Source of the DNA: Schaalia sp. JY-X169
Lineage (GTDB): Bacteria; Actinomycetota; Actinomycetes; Actinomycetales; Actinomycetaceae
NCBI RefSeq assembly: GCF_014069575.1
Contig: NZ_CP059675.1
Location: 806,001 to 870,000 of the forward strand
Reading direction: 5' to 3'
DNA length: 64,000 nt
Shown: positions 35,484-45,143 of the stretch, piece after piece
How the letters are laid out: each line of letters begins with the position of its first letter
Numbering within the stretch: position 1 is the first letter of the stretch
Notes under the pieces: model-generated
Seen by the model: only the letters and a program-made list of their open reading frames with translations
The model's database searches: none
Told to the model about the DNA's origin: nothing
Program-made: the position numbers and the translations under genes

Positions 35484-38400
35484 ATGGGTGGTTTCTCCAC
35501 GTCTGTGTCGTCGTGGTTTCAAAATGCTTTTAGCGCCCCCACGCCAGCGCAAGTTGAAGCGTGGCAGGCAATCCGCAGTGGCGCGAACGTCCTCGTCATT
35601 GCACCGACTGGGTCCGGAAAAACGCTGGCTGCATTCCTGTGGGCTATCGACCGCCTGGCACGGGACAAGAGTGCGGAACCCGCGCCTTCCGCCGGGGTGC
35701 GGGTCCTTTACATTTCCCCTCTCAAAGCCCTGGGCGTGGACGTTGAACGCAACCTTCGCGCGCCGCTCGTGGGAATCCGACAAGCCAGCATCGCGGCGGG
35801 TGGACCTCCGCCTGACATCACTGTCGGAGTCCGCTCAGGGGACACGACACCTGCTGAGCGACGCAGGCTGGCAGTGCATCCCCCTGACATCCTCATCACC
35901 ACGCCCGAATCCCTCTACTTGATGCTCACCGGGAAGGCAGCAGAAACCCTCAAGTCAGTCGATACCGTCATCGTTGATGAGGTTCACGCCCTCGCTGGAA
36001 ACAAGAGGGGCGCCCACCTTGCCCTGTCACTGGAGCGCCTCGACTCTCTACTTCCGCAACCTGCGCAACGGATTGGACTGTCAGCTACCGTCGAGCCTGC
36101 GGCAGAAGTCGCGCGTTTTCTGGCAGGAGGGTCACCTGTGCAAGTGGTGCGACCGCCAGCCAACAAGAGGTTTGACATCACTGTTGAGGTGCCTGTGGAG
36201 GACATGTCGAACCCACCAATAGTTGAGCCGGAAATGATCAACGCCAACACGTCCGTGGAAGAGCATCGACTGGGTTCGATGTGGCCCGCCATTGAGAAAT
36301 CGCTGTACCAAAGGATTCTTGCAGCACAGTCCACCATCGTGTTCACGAACTCACGCAGAATGGCAGAGAGGCTGACGGCTCGGCTGAATCAACTCCAAGG
36401 GGAGGATCAGCCGGTCCTTGCTCGCGCGCACCACGGCTCCGTTTCCAAAGAGACGCGGGCTCAGGTTGAAGAAGATCTCAAGTCAGGAACGCTCCGGTGC
36501 GTCGTGGCGACGGCCTCCCTTGAGCTAGGCATCGACATGGGCGAGGTCGATTTGGTGGTGCAGATTGATCCCCCTCCTTCTGTTTCCGCTGGGCTACAAC
36601 GGATGGGTCGTTCGGGACACCAGGTCGGTGGCGCGTCTCGCGCAGTCTTTTATCCCACCCACCGTTCAAAACTGCTTGAAACCGCAGTGATAGCACAACG
36701 CATGCTCAAAGGAGAGATTGAAACGTTGAGGGTCCTGTCGAACCCGCTTGATGTGCTGGCTCAACAGACAATCGCACAGACAGTACTTGGTCCGTTGAGC
36801 GTGGACGAATGGTTCACGACGGTTCGTCGCTCAGCCCCATTTGCGAACCTGCCGAGGTCGGCCTACGTTTCCGTCCTCGACCTCATTTCGGGTCGATACC
36901 CATCCACCGATTTTGCTTCACTTCGCGCGCGTGTTGACTGGGACCGTACGTCCAACACTCTGACAGCGCGGCCAGGTGCGCAAAGACTGGCGGTCACCAA
37001 TGGGGGCACCATTCCCGACCGCGGGCTCTACCGCGTTGTCGTTGGCTCTGGGGACGAGGGCGGAACTAGGGTTGGCGAGCTAGATGAGGAAATGGTGTAC
37101 GAAACCCGCATTGGCGAGGTTTTTACTCTGGGTACTACCCCCTGGCGTGTTCGCCGGATCACAAAGGACACCGTGGAGGTTGAGCCCGCATTTGGCGTTG
37201 TAGCAAAGATGCCGTTCTGGCACGGAGACTCACCGGTTCGACCCGTTGAGGTTGGGGTTGCTCTCGGAGAAATGTCTGCAAATCTCGCGTCTGTCGATGC
37301 AGGTAGACGTGACGGGACTTCCACGTTGCATGATGTGGGATTCGATGAGTTCGCGGCCGCGAATGCGCTGGCGTACGTGAAAGAACAGAGGGAAGCCACC
37401 GGCTACGTACCGGACTCCACCACACTGGTTGTGGAACGAACCCGTGATGACGTCGGCGACTGGCTCCTGATTCTGCAATCACCGCTAGGGTTGGCTGTTC
37501 ACGGGCCGTGGGCGTTGGCGATCAATGCTCGCCTTCGCGACCAGTGGGGCCTAGAGGGTAAGGCCATTCCCAGCAATGATGGCATTATCGTCCGGCTGCC
37601 AGACTCAGAAGCGGACGTAGACTTGGGCTGGTTCCCGGCATCGGAAGCACAGGGAACGCTGGGCTCACCACCCGCGTCAGGATCTGCATCTGGCTCGTAC
37701 CCACCTGTTCGCCTGGAGGGGGCTCCTACAGCGGGTGAGATCTTTTTGCTCGATCCCGATGAAGTAGCGACGATCGTTCAGTCGGAAGTGGAAAACTCCG
37801 CCATCTTTGCTGCCCGGTTTCGGGAGGCCGCGTCGAGGGCGTTAATTCTTGGGAGCTCACAACCCGGGAAGCGTTCTCCGCTATGGCAGCAGCGTCTTCG
37901 CGCTTCATCACTGCTTGAAGTGGCTGCAAAGTACCCGGATTTTCCCATCATCCTTGAGGCGATGCGTGAGGTGTTGCAGGATGTTTACGACATCGGGGCG
38001 CTGACACAGACCATGGCTGACATCGCGCAGCGGGTGACTTCCGTAGTGGAAGTTGAAACGGAGGTGCCGTCACCTTTCGCTCGCTCCCTGCTCTTCGGGT
38101 ATGTCGGGGAGTTCATGTACCAGGGGGACACGCCCATCGGGGAACGCCGACTCGCGGCCCTCAGCGTCGACCCGAAAGTGCTTCGTGAGCTGCTGGGAGA
38201 CGTTCCTCTGGCCGAGTTGTTCGAAGCAGACGCAATCATTGAAGTTGAGGCGGAACTGCAGCGAACCAAGGATGGTTGGCAAGCACGTGGTGAAGAAGGA
38301 CTCGTCGACCTGTTACGCATACTGGGTCCGCTCACCGCAGAAGAGGTTAGGGAGCGTTTGGTCGCTCCCGAGGGCAGTCCAGCATCCACTGACATGATCG

Positions 38401-40151
38401 TGGGTGAAGCCATCGCGGGACGGAAAGTTCTGGAAACCCGCCTAGCAGGTATCAAATATCTGGCTGCTAGCGAGGATGCAGGGCTCTTGGTCGCAGCGTG
38501 CGGTGCGATGCTTCCGGCAGGAGTTCCCGCCGCATTTCTTGAGGCGCCCTCGGACCCAGTTATGCAGTTGGTTTTGCGCCACATGAACAGCCATGGGCCC
38601 CTTCGCTGTGAGGATATAGCCGCACGGTTTGGGATTGCTCCCGCGACGGTCATGCTGGCATTGCGGGAGCTGGAAGATCACTCGCAAGTGAGCTCCGGTC
38701 TCTTCCTTCCCGAGGAACTGGCTAGAGCCAGATCCATTCAGCCCGGGGACGTGCAATGGTTGGCAAAGCCTGTACTTGAGCGGATACGGTCACGTTCTTT
38801 GGCAATGCTCCGCGGTGCTGTGGAGCCTGTCTCACCCGCGGTGTTCACGCGTTTTCTGGCGAAGTGGCAGTATTGTGGCCGACGTTTGAACGGTTTTGAC
38901 GGAGTGTATGCCGCCCTTGAACAGTTGAGTGGGATCCCAGTGCCCGCATCAGCTTGGGAGAGCCTGGTTCTGCCAGAGCGGGTCGCAAACTACGAGGGTG
39001 CGCTGCTCGATACCCTCGTTGCCAATGGTGAAGTATTTTGGGTGGGTAGTGGCGCGATCGGGGCCAAAGACGGGTGGGTAAAGTTCTTCACCTCGGGTCA
39101 ACCGGTGCACGGAGCACTTCGACCAGAGCGCCCTCGCACCGGCCTTGAGCAGGCGATCCTCGATGAGCTGGCGTCACGCGGCGCGCTGTTTATCGGCGCG
39201 CTCCAAGACGGGTTGGTCACCAAAGGATTCGAAGCTTCTGCAAACACGCTTGTCGATGCCGTCTGGGCTCTGGTTTGGGACGGATTGGTCACCTCCGACT
39301 CCACCCAGGCACTGCGCGCGCGGAGCAGGGGAGGGCGAGCTGCGCAGAAGACTCAGCGGGTTCGTCCTCGCGGAAGGTCTCTGACAAGACGAAATCTTTC
39401 GCTACATCAGGGAGCCGGGGCAAGCACACCCGGGCAACGCGGCACAAACATCGGGCAAGTTGAGCCATCTCTGAGCGGGAGGTGGTCACTGGTTGAAGAA
39501 CCTGTGGACGGGCCCGCAACCGATGGCGTGGCGACGGCGTGGGCCGTAGAGATGCTTGAACGCTATGGCATCGTGACAAGAGGTGCGGTACGTACAGAAC
39601 AGTTCCCTGGAGGTTTTGCTCAGGCATACCGGCTCTACACAGACTTTGAGGTCGCGGGCAATGCCCGGCGCGGTTACTTCGTGCAGGGCTTGGGTGGCGC
39701 CCAGTTTGCCGCGCCGGGAGCAGTCGATCAGTTGCGCGCAAGCGATGAAGAGGCGCAACTTGTGGGTGGTGGCCAGGTTGGGCTAGCACTCGCGGCTACG
39801 GACCCGGCGAACCCGTATGGGGCAGCACTTACCTGGCCTGAAACACTGGGTGAGGGTGGCGATCCCAAGCGCAATCCTGGCGCGCTAGTGGCGCTAGTTG
39901 ATGGAAAGCCAGTCCTCTACCTAGAGAGAGGTGGTCGCACTGCACTTACAGAACGGACTGCCTCGGATGCGGAACGCGAAGCCGGGGTCACTGCACTCGT
40001 GGCTGCGACTCGTCGCGGAGACCTAGCCACGTTCACGATTGAGAAGGTGAATGGCAAGCCTGTCAGGGAGAGCGAGTGGTTTCAAGACCTGATCGATGCC
40101 GGTTTCTCAGAGGTACCACGGGGTGTGACGTTGCGTCGCAAGATCCACTAG
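35484..40151 (+). CDS. lhr: Large ATP-dependent helicase Lhr
   Basis: 1555 aa SF2 helicase of the Lhr family involved in DNA repair. Walker A APTGSGKTLAAFLWA, motif II VDEVHAL (DEVH), then the second RecA domain (IVFTNSRRMAERLT; SLELGIDMGEVDLVVQ; GLQRMGRSGHQ), the Lhr winged-helix/beta-barrel core, and a C-terminal extension of about 700 residues as in actinobacterial full-length Lhr. I prefer ATG 35484 (AGAGG 9 nt upstream), which leaves an N-terminus like other Lhr proteins; ATG 35418 would add 22 residues. Directly upstream of nei2, an arrangement conserved in actinobacteria. Confidence 0.95.
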   Translation: MGGFSTSVSSWFQNAFSAPTPAQVEAWQAIRSGANVLVIAPTGSGKTLAAFLWAIDRLARDKSAEPAPSAGVRVLYISPLKALGVDVERNLRAPLVGIRQASIAAGGPPPDITVGVRSGDTTPAERRRLAVHPPDILITTPESLYLMLTGKAAETLKSVDTVIVDEVHALAGNKRGAHLALSLERLDSLLPQPAQRIGLSATVEPAAEVARFLAGGSPVQVVRPPANKRFDITVEVPVEDMSNPPIVEPEMINANTSVEEHRLGSMWPAIEKSLYQRILAAQSTIVFTNSRRMAERLTARLNQLQGEDQPVLARAHHGSVSKETRAQVEEDLKSGTLRCVVATASLELGIDMGEVDLVVQIDPPPSVSAGLQRMGRSGHQVGGASRAVFYPTHRSKLLETAVIAQRMLKGEIETLRVLSNPLDVLAQQTIAQTVLGPLSVDEWFTTVRRSAPFANLPRSAYVSVLDLISGRYPSTDFASLRARVDWDRTSNTLTARPGAQRLAVTNGGTIPDRGLYRVVVGSGDEGGTRVGELDEEMVYETRIGEVFTLGTTPWRVRRITKDTVEVEPAFGVVAKMPFWHGDSPVRPVEVGVALGEMSANLASVDAGRRDGTSTLHDVGFDEFAAANALAYVKEQREATGYVPDSTTLVVERTRDDVGDWLLILQSPLGLAVHGPWALAINARLRDQWGLEGKAIPSNDGIIVRLPDSEADVDLGWFPASEAQGTLGSPPASGSASGSYPPVRLEGAPTAGEIFLLDPDEVATIVQSEVENSAIFAARFREAASRALILGSSQPGKRSPLWQQRLRASSLLEVAAKYPDFPIILEAMREVLQDVYDIGALTQTMADIAQRVTSVVEVETEVPSPFARSLLFGYVGEFMYQGDTPIGERRLAALSVDPKVLRELLGDVPLAELFEADAIIEVEAELQRTKDGWQARGEEGLVDLLRILGPLTAEEVRERLVAPEGSPASTDMIVGEAIAGRKVLETRLAGIKYLAASEDAGLLVAACGAMLPAGVPAAFLEAPSDPVMQLVLRHMNSHGPLRCEDIAARFGIAPATVMLALRELEDHSQVSSGLFLPEELARARSIQPGDVQWLAKPVLERIRSRSLAMLRGAVEPVSPAVFTRFLAKWQYCGRRLNGFDGVYAALEQLSGIPVPASAWESLVLPERVANYEGALLDTLVANGEVFWVGSGAIGAKDGWVKFFTSGQPVHGALRPERPRTGLEQAILDELASRGALFIGALQDGLVTKGFEASANTLVDAVWALVWDGLVTSDSTQALRARSRGGRAAQKTQRVRPRGRSLTRRNLSLHQGAGASTPGQRGTNIGQVEPSLSGRWSLVEEPVDGPATDGVATAWAVEMLERYGIVTRGAVRTEQFPGGFAQAYRLYTDFEVAGNARRGYFVQGLGGAQFAAPGAVDQLRASDEEAQLVGGGQVGLALAATDPANPYGAALTWPETLGEGGDPKRNPGALVALVDGKPVLYLERGGRTALTERTASDAEREAGVTALVAATRRGDLATFTIEKVNGKPVRESEWFQDLIDAGFSEVPRGVTLRRKIH

Positions 40152-40189
40152 TAGCGCGCTGCAAAATTAGCCACGGGAGAGAAGCAAGG

Positions 40190-40257
40190 AAGTGAAGGAC
40201 GGAAGAGAAGATAACTGGAGAAGTGAAAATAGCTAGGGAAGAGAGGGGAGTGAAGGA
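40190..40257 (+). other. Purine-rich leader before nei2
   Basis: Nearly 70 nt with very few pyrimidines, holding several GGAG/GAAGG motifs (for example GGGGAGTGAAGGA next to the ATG). It gives multiple possible ribosome-binding sites. Confidence 0.5.
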
Positions 40258-41058
40258 ATGCCAGAAGGCGACAGCGCATATCGCGTGGCTGCGCAGCTGG
40301 GGAAAGCACTCCAGGGCGCAGCACTCACGCAGTTTGAGATACGCACCTCCGCTTTGGCAACGGCAGACCTAGCAGGGGAAAGCGTCACGTCTGTGGAACC
40401 CTTTGGTAAGCACATATTCGTCCGGATTGGGCAGTGGTCCCTGCACTCCCACATGCTGATGGACGGGACTTGGCACATTTATAAGCCGGGCGCCAGGTGG
40501 AGGCGCCCCGCCCATCAGGCACGCATTGTTCTAGCGACGGAATCTGCGCAGACTGTTGGCTTCCGAGTCGCCCAGATCCGGCTACTTCCAACAGCCGATG
40601 AACACACCGTGGTGGGCCACCTCGGACCTGACCCGCTCAAGCCGCACTGGGATGCCGAAGGATGCTTTGTTGCCGCAGCGAACATCGCAGCAGACCCCCG
40701 CCCGATTCACGTTGCGCTGCTGGATCAGTCCAACGTTGCCGGTTTCGGGAACGAATACGCAAACGAAATGTGCTTCCTAATGCGGATTGACCCCTCGACA
40801 CCTTCGAACACTGTTGACGCGATGGATTTCATGCGGCTTGGGGCCCGCCTGATTCGCGCAAACCGCAACCGGGTGGAACGCACAACGACGGGTGACACGC
40901 GTCCAGGTAGGCGGCTATTCATCTACGGCAGAGCCGGTCGACCGTGCTTGCGGTGCGGAGAGATTATCCGCTTCACACGACTGGGAGCAGACCCGAGCCG
41001 GCGGCGGCATGTCTACTGGTGTCCGCGCTGCCAACCTCGTTCCGTCCTCGGCCCATAA
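40258..41058 (+). CDS. nei2: Endonuclease VIII-like DNA glycosylase/AP lyase
   Basis: 266 aa Fpg/Nei family enzyme that removes oxidised pyrimidines and cuts the abasic site. The catalytic N-terminus MPEGDS exposes Pro2 with Glu3. The H2TH segment is LLDQSNVAGFGNEYANEMCF (N-V-A-G-G-N-E-Y order). A C-terminal zinc finger has C-x2-C (CLRC) and CPRC. Lys in VEPFGKHIFVRI is the usual catalytic-site lysine. The last 144 bp overlap the 3' end of the tag-like gene on the other strand. Follows lhr by about 100 bp, so they are likely one repair unit. Confidence 0.93.
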   Translation: MPEGDSAYRVAAQLGKALQGAALTQFEIRTSALATADLAGESVTSVEPFGKHIFVRIGQWSLHSHMLMDGTWHIYKPGARWRRPAHQARIVLATESAQTVGFRVAQIRLLPTADEHTVVGHLGPDPLKPHWDAEGCFVAAANIAADPRPIHVALLDQSNVAGFGNEYANEMCFLMRIDPSTPSNTVDAMDFMRLGARLIRANRNRVERTTTGDTRPGRRLFIYGRAGRPCLRCGEIIRFTRLGADPSRRRHVYWCPRCQPRSVLGP

Positions 41059-41700
41059 CCCCGAAGCACCACGCCTGTGTGTCCCGACGAGGTTGGTGTC
41101 GACCATGCCGATGCACTGGAAAAGGGAATAGCAGATTCGCGGACCCACGTAGACGAAGCCCAACGATTTCAGTTCCCGCGCCAGCGCAGATGACTGCGGT
41201 GACTCAACAGGAACTTCTTCAAGGGCTTGGGGCCGCGGTGTTCTCTCCGGCTGGAAGCTCCACACCAATTTCGCAAGCCCCGGGTTCGAACTCTCGAGCG
41301 TGCGCGCATTGTGAACGATTGCCCGCACCTTCCGACCATTACGGATCATTCGCGGGTTTGCTAGCAACGCCTCCACGTCCTCATCTGAGAACAGAGCCAG
41401 GGTGGCCGGGTCGAAAGCTCCCAACAGGTCCGCCAGCTCCTCCGCGCGACCCAAAGCGGAACCCCAGAACAGTCCCGCCTGAAGAATCAGTAGCGAAAGG
41501 ACGCGAAAAACCTGCTTGTCCTGCCACACCGGGACACCCCACTCGTTGTCGTAGTACCGCATCATCGCTGCGTTGCGGGCCGCCCACCGCGGCCGAGCCA
41601 ACTCATCGGCACCGACAACGACATCGCCGTGCTGGTCACCGCCCTGCCCGTCGCCATCTCTGCGCCCCAACACCGCGAGTTCGTTGGTTCTCTGCAACAT
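40915..41700 (-). CDS. 3-methyladenine DNA glycosylase I-like protein (Tag family, divergent)
   Basis: 261 aa from MLQRTNE (GGAGGG upstream). Tag-family core: YYDNEWGVPVWQDKQVFRVL, QAGLFW, NPRMIRNGRKVRAIVHNAR, LGFVYVGPRICYSLFQCIGMVD. Compared with E. coli Tag as I recall it, the zinc ligands are not conserved (RPRW where RCGW, YYDNEWG where YHDNEWG, VDTNLVGTH where NDHVVGC), and the base-contacting Glu of LEGQQAGLSW is Leu. The last 48 residues are antisense to nei2 and look like run-on. It may be a non-zinc branch of the family or have altered activity. Confidence 0.8.
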   Translation of the reverse strand: MLQRTNELAVLGRRDGDGQGGDQHGDVVVGADELARPRWAARNAAMMRYYDNEWGVPVWQDKQVFRVLSLLILQAGLFWGSALGRAEELADLLGAFDPATLALFSDEDVEALLANPRMIRNGRKVRAIVHNARTLESSNPGLAKLVWSFQPERTPRPQALEEVPVESPQSSALARELKSLGFVYVGPRICYSLFQCIGMVDTNLVGTHRRGASGLWAEDGTRLAARTPVDMPPPARVCSQSCEADNLSAPQARSTGSAVDE

Positions 41701-41874
41701 GAAAATACCCTCCCTCGTAGCCCGGAATGGCCGCGCCCTTGTCCCCGCCCCTACGCGAAGATGCCCCTTATGACGGCATAGTCTTAGTTTTCCCGGTGAG
41801 GGTCCCACCGCGCTCAATGCAGAAAAGCTACTGTGGATATCGCCAAGAACACGACGCTGTGGAAGAGAGGGCCC

Positions 41875-42939
41875 ATGACAAGAGAAATGCGTTCATCGAT
41901 TGCCATGGTGAAGACTGGTAGCGCCCACGCCGCCGGAGTCTTCACAGCTCAGGAAGGCCCTGTGCTACCGCCACCGCGAGGTCGTGACCTGCTGGTTGAG
42001 GTCAGGGCTGTATCCGTGAACCCCATTGACTGCCGGATTCGCCGCGGTGCGACAGTTGGGCCCGAAAGTGGTGTACTCGGTTTTGACGCCGCGGGAGTTG
42101 TGACGTCTGTGGGGCCCACGACACGTCTGTTCGAGGTCGGAGACCCCGTCTACTATGCGGGCCAAGTAGACAGATCCGGAGCTAACACGAACCAACAGGT
42201 AGTGGACGAACGGATCGTTGGCCACAAGCCGAAGAATGTCTCGTTTGCCGAGGCTGCAGCCCTTCCACTTACTGCCCTGACGGCATGGGAGGGCCTCTTC
42301 GACAAACTGCGACTCACCTCGGATTCGGTTGGCACGCTCCTTGTTTTGGGTGGTGGAGGCGGCGTGGGCTCCATGGTGATTCAGTTGGCTCACGCCCTCA
42401 CGGACGTGCGAATCATTGCGTCTGCTTCGCGCCCGGAGACGAAGCGTTGGGTGAGGGAACTTGGCGCACATGTCAGCGTGAATCACTCATCTGAAAACCT
42501 GGAGGAAGAGATCCGCCGCGCAGCTCCCGCGGGTGTCGACTACGTGTTTTCCACCCATTCCGCCGGAATACTCCCGCTCCTGGCGCGTGTTATGAACCCT
42601 TTCGGGCAGATTGTGGCGATTGACTCTGCGCCCGAGGACGACTTCCAAGTCCTGAAACCCAAGGCGTTGACATGGCATTGGGAGAACGTCTTTGCACGCG
42701 CCGTGCATGGCGCCCTCGACATCACCAACCAGCACAGGGTGTTGGATGCCGTCGCCGACCTGGTTGAGGCACGCAAAATTCGTCCCACCATGACACAGGT
42801 ATTCCACGGCGTGAACATTGCGAATCTCCGGGAAGCCCACCGCCGCATCGAACTTGGACATACTGCGGGAAAGATCGTCCTCGTCCGTGACGATGTGCCA
42901 AAAAATGGCCTGATACCGCGCGGGTTCAAGATGCAGTGA
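41875..42939 (+). CDS. Zinc-type alcohol dehydrogenase / quinone oxidoreductase family protein
   Basis: 354 aa MDR-superfamily reductase. GroES-like N-terminal domain (VRAVSVNPIDCRIRRG, GFDAAGVVTSVG) and Rossmann domain with VLGGGGGVGSMVIQLAH (residues about 158-174). C-terminal EAHRRIELGHTAGKIVL is typical. The catalytic zinc Cys/His are absent, as in quinone reductase-like and YhfP/zinc-binding-ADH-annotated members. ATG has AGAGAGGG upstream. NADPH cofactor and substrate are unknown. Stands alone. Confidence 0.88.
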   Translation: MTREMRSSIAMVKTGSAHAAGVFTAQEGPVLPPPRGRDLLVEVRAVSVNPIDCRIRRGATVGPESGVLGFDAAGVVTSVGPTTRLFEVGDPVYYAGQVDRSGANTNQQVVDERIVGHKPKNVSFAEAAALPLTALTAWEGLFDKLRLTSDSVGTLLVLGGGGGVGSMVIQLAHALTDVRIIASASRPETKRWVRELGAHVSVNHSSENLEEEIRRAAPAGVDYVFSTHSAGILPLLARVMNPFGQIVAIDSAPEDDFQVLKPKALTWHWENVFARAVHGALDITNQHRVLDAVADLVEARKIRPTMTQVFHGVNIANLREAHRRIELGHTAGKIVLVRDDVPKNGLIPRGFKMQ

Positions 42940-43011
42940 GAACCTCGGTGAGCACCCGGTTTCTGAGACACCCGTCCGTCAGGCGTGTCACTGGTCTAAA
43001 GTCATTCAGTG

Positions 43012-43047
43012 ATGAAGATGCAGAGCAGTGACTGGTGGCTGACCTAA
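43012..43047 (+). CDS. trpL: Tryptophan attenuator leader peptide
   Basis: 11 codons: MKMQSSDWWLT then TAA. Tandem Trp codons (43033-43038) in a short ORF 100 nt before an anthranilate synthase gene are the hallmark of transcription attenuation. The second Trp codon and the stop are in a hairpin (TGGC-GACC with GGTCGCCA). A TAAAGT -10-like box at 42997 is 10 nt before the ATG, so the leader may be nearly leaderless. No RBS seen. Confidence 0.75.
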   Translation: MKMQSSDWWLT

Positions 43048-43115
43048 ACGGTCGCCAATCATTGACGGCCGCCCAAAAGAGGCAGGCTATGCAATCTGAG
43101 GGCGGCGAACCCGGG
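43036..43115 (+). promoter_or_regulatory. trp attenuator structures
   Basis: Stem 1: TGGC(T)GACC with GGTCGCCA (about 43036-43058), covering the second Trp codon and the leader stop. Stem 2: GCCGCCC (about 43068-43074) with GGGCGGC (about 43100-43107), enclosing 26 nt. Ribosome stalling at the Trp codons would melt stem 1. Exact alternative pairings need folding. Confidence 0.5.
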
Positions 43116-43149
43116 GGACAATGTTCAACCCGGAAGGAAGGACGCCCCA

Positions 43150-45054
43150 ATGGAAGCGACCACCAACTTTGAGAAGGACATGACTGTCCTTCCTGATGCC
43201 GTCGCGGAGCTGCTGGATCCGGCCTCGGACAAACCTGTGGCGATTGTCCGTCGGCAAGATGACGACGTCGCCGTCGTGTTGACAGGGACGGTGGGCAGCG
43301 TTGCCCTGCTTGCTGAGATACCGTTGGACGGCCCCGACGTCCTCGCCCTCATTCCCTTCCACCAGATTCGTGAGAGGGGTTGGGAAGCGCTTGCGGGAGA
43401 GGAGCAGCTGCTTTACCTACAGGTCACATCACGTTGGGAAGTCCCTCTTCAGCCGCTCCTAGACGCACTGCCACCTTCGCCACCGAAGACTGAGGATATC
43501 GGTTTCGCCGTTTCAGACGAAGAGTATGCGGACGAGGTCGGACGGATCATTTCTGACGAAATCGGCCGCGGTGAAGGAGCAAACTTCGTCATTCGCCGTG
43601 ACTACCGTGCCCACACCGATGCGCCAACGCGCGAAGCTGTGTTGGCATGGTTGCACGCACTTCTCAGTTTTGAAGCCGGCTCGTACTGGACGTTTGCTTG
43701 GGTTGGGGGAGGCGTCGCATGTGCGGGGGCTTCCCCGGAACGCCATGTTTCCGCCGAGGACGGCACCGTCCTCATGAACCCAATCTCCGGCACATACCGC
43801 CACCAGCCTGACGCCCCAACGGTGGAGGCCCTTCTGGAATTTCTTGCGAACCGTAAGGAATCCGAAGAACTGGTGATGGTTGTCGACGAGGAACTGAAGA
43901 TGATGTCGGCCGTCTGCCCGGGCGGTGGTGTCATGCGGGGCCCCTACCTGAAGCCCATGACCCGGGTGACGCACACCGAGTACTTACTAGAGGGCAGGTC
44001 CGACCTCGACCCACGCGATATCCTCAGGTCCACCATGTTTGCGCCCACGGTGATTGGATCACCAATGGAAAGTGCGTGCCGGGTCATTGCTCGTCATGAG
44101 ACCAGCGCACGCGGGTACTACTCAGGTGTCCTCGCGCTGTTTGAATCAACGCCTGCAGGGTACCGTTTGGATGCGCCAATACTGTTGCGGACAGCGTTCA
44201 TCGACGAGGACGGTGACATCACGGTTTCGGCTGGAGCCACGTTGGTTCGCCACTCCGATCCGCTGAGCGAAGCACATGAGACGCGTGCGAAAGCGAGCGG
44301 AATGCTCACCGCGTTGGGGCTTTTGCCGAGGGCGGGGCATACAGCGGCGCAGTCTGGTATCCAGGCTCCGTCTGCATCTCCGACGGCTCACATGGTGAAT
44401 CTACCTGAGGTTCAGGCCGCCCTCGCCGATCGCAACCGTGACTTGGCCCCATTCTGGCGGGATGCGCAAACACCGCGCGGGGAGCTTTCCGGGTCTGCTT
44501 TGCTTGTGGACTGCGGTGATGACTTCAACCAAATGCTTGCCCACCAGCTGCGTCACCTCGGGCTTGATGCCGACATCGCCTCTTGGAAGGACGTGACGGG
44601 CTTCGAGGATGTCGATCTGGTGGTGTTTGGCCCCGGCCCCGGGGACCCGACGGACCTTCACGACCCCCGCGTCGTGCGTGTCAGGGAACTTCTTCGTGCC
44701 CGCGTTGAGGCGGGCCTGCCAACCGTTGCCGTGTGTCTTTCTCACCAGATCCTCGCAACGTTGGCGGGGCTCCCCATCGAGGTGCTTCCTGAGTCGCGCC
44801 AAGGTCTACCTCTGCGGGTCAGCATCCTTGGAAGTGAAGGGTTGATTGGCTTCTACAACACGTTTGCTGCGGTTGCCGAGGACGGGAGCATGACTCCCGA
44901 CCTCAACCTCACTGTTGAGGCGGATTCGACGACGGGGATCGTCAACGCCCTCGTCGGAAACCATGTTGTTAGTGTTCAGGGACATCTTGAGTCGGTGCTG
45001 TCGTACGATGGTTTTGACGCCCTAGGTGCCGTTGTGGAGCGTGCACTTCGGTAG
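43150..45054 (+). CDS. Fused anthranilate synthase (TrpE plus glutamine amidotransferase), PhzE-like
   Basis: 634 aa. The N-terminal chorismate-utilising domain (to about residue 400) has VGGGVACAGASPERHVS, MNPISGTYRHQ, ELVMVVDEELKMMSAVCPGGGV and TVIGSPMESACRVI. After a linker comes a class I GATase (about 450-634) with Cys in VCLSHQIL and His/Glu in VQGHLESVL. The domain order and sequence style match PhzE/ADIC synthases, but the Trp-codon leader argues for tryptophan synthesis. No trpCDBA or phz genes are in the window. It would convert chorismate and glutamine to anthranilate (or ADIC). Confidence 0.85.
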   Translation: MEATTNFEKDMTVLPDAVAELLDPASDKPVAIVRRQDDDVAVVLTGTVGSVALLAEIPLDGPDVLALIPFHQIRERGWEALAGEEQLLYLQVTSRWEVPLQPLLDALPPSPPKTEDIGFAVSDEEYADEVGRIISDEIGRGEGANFVIRRDYRAHTDAPTREAVLAWLHALLSFEAGSYWTFAWVGGGVACAGASPERHVSAEDGTVLMNPISGTYRHQPDAPTVEALLEFLANRKESEELVMVVDEELKMMSAVCPGGGVMRGPYLKPMTRVTHTEYLLEGRSDLDPRDILRSTMFAPTVIGSPMESACRVIARHETSARGYYSGVLALFESTPAGYRLDAPILLRTAFIDEDGDITVSAGATLVRHSDPLSEAHETRAKASGMLTALGLLPRAGHTAAQSGIQAPSASPTAHMVNLPEVQAALADRNRDLAPFWRDAQTPRGELSGSALLVDCGDDFNQMLAHQLRHLGLDADIASWKDVTGFEDVDLVVFGPGPGDPTDLHDPRVVRVRELLRARVEAGLPTVAVCLSHQILATLAGLPIEVLPESRQGLPLRVSILGSEGLIGFYNTFAAVAEDGSMTPDLNLTVEADSTTGIVNALVGNHVVSVQGHLESVLSYDGFDALGAVVERALR

Positions 45055-45143
45055 GCTGAGGCAAAGAGACCTGCCGGGTGGGCCAAATGGCGTTGATCGG
45101 CAAACCGTCTGACGTGTGCGTATAGGGGTGGAAGCGTGACGAA

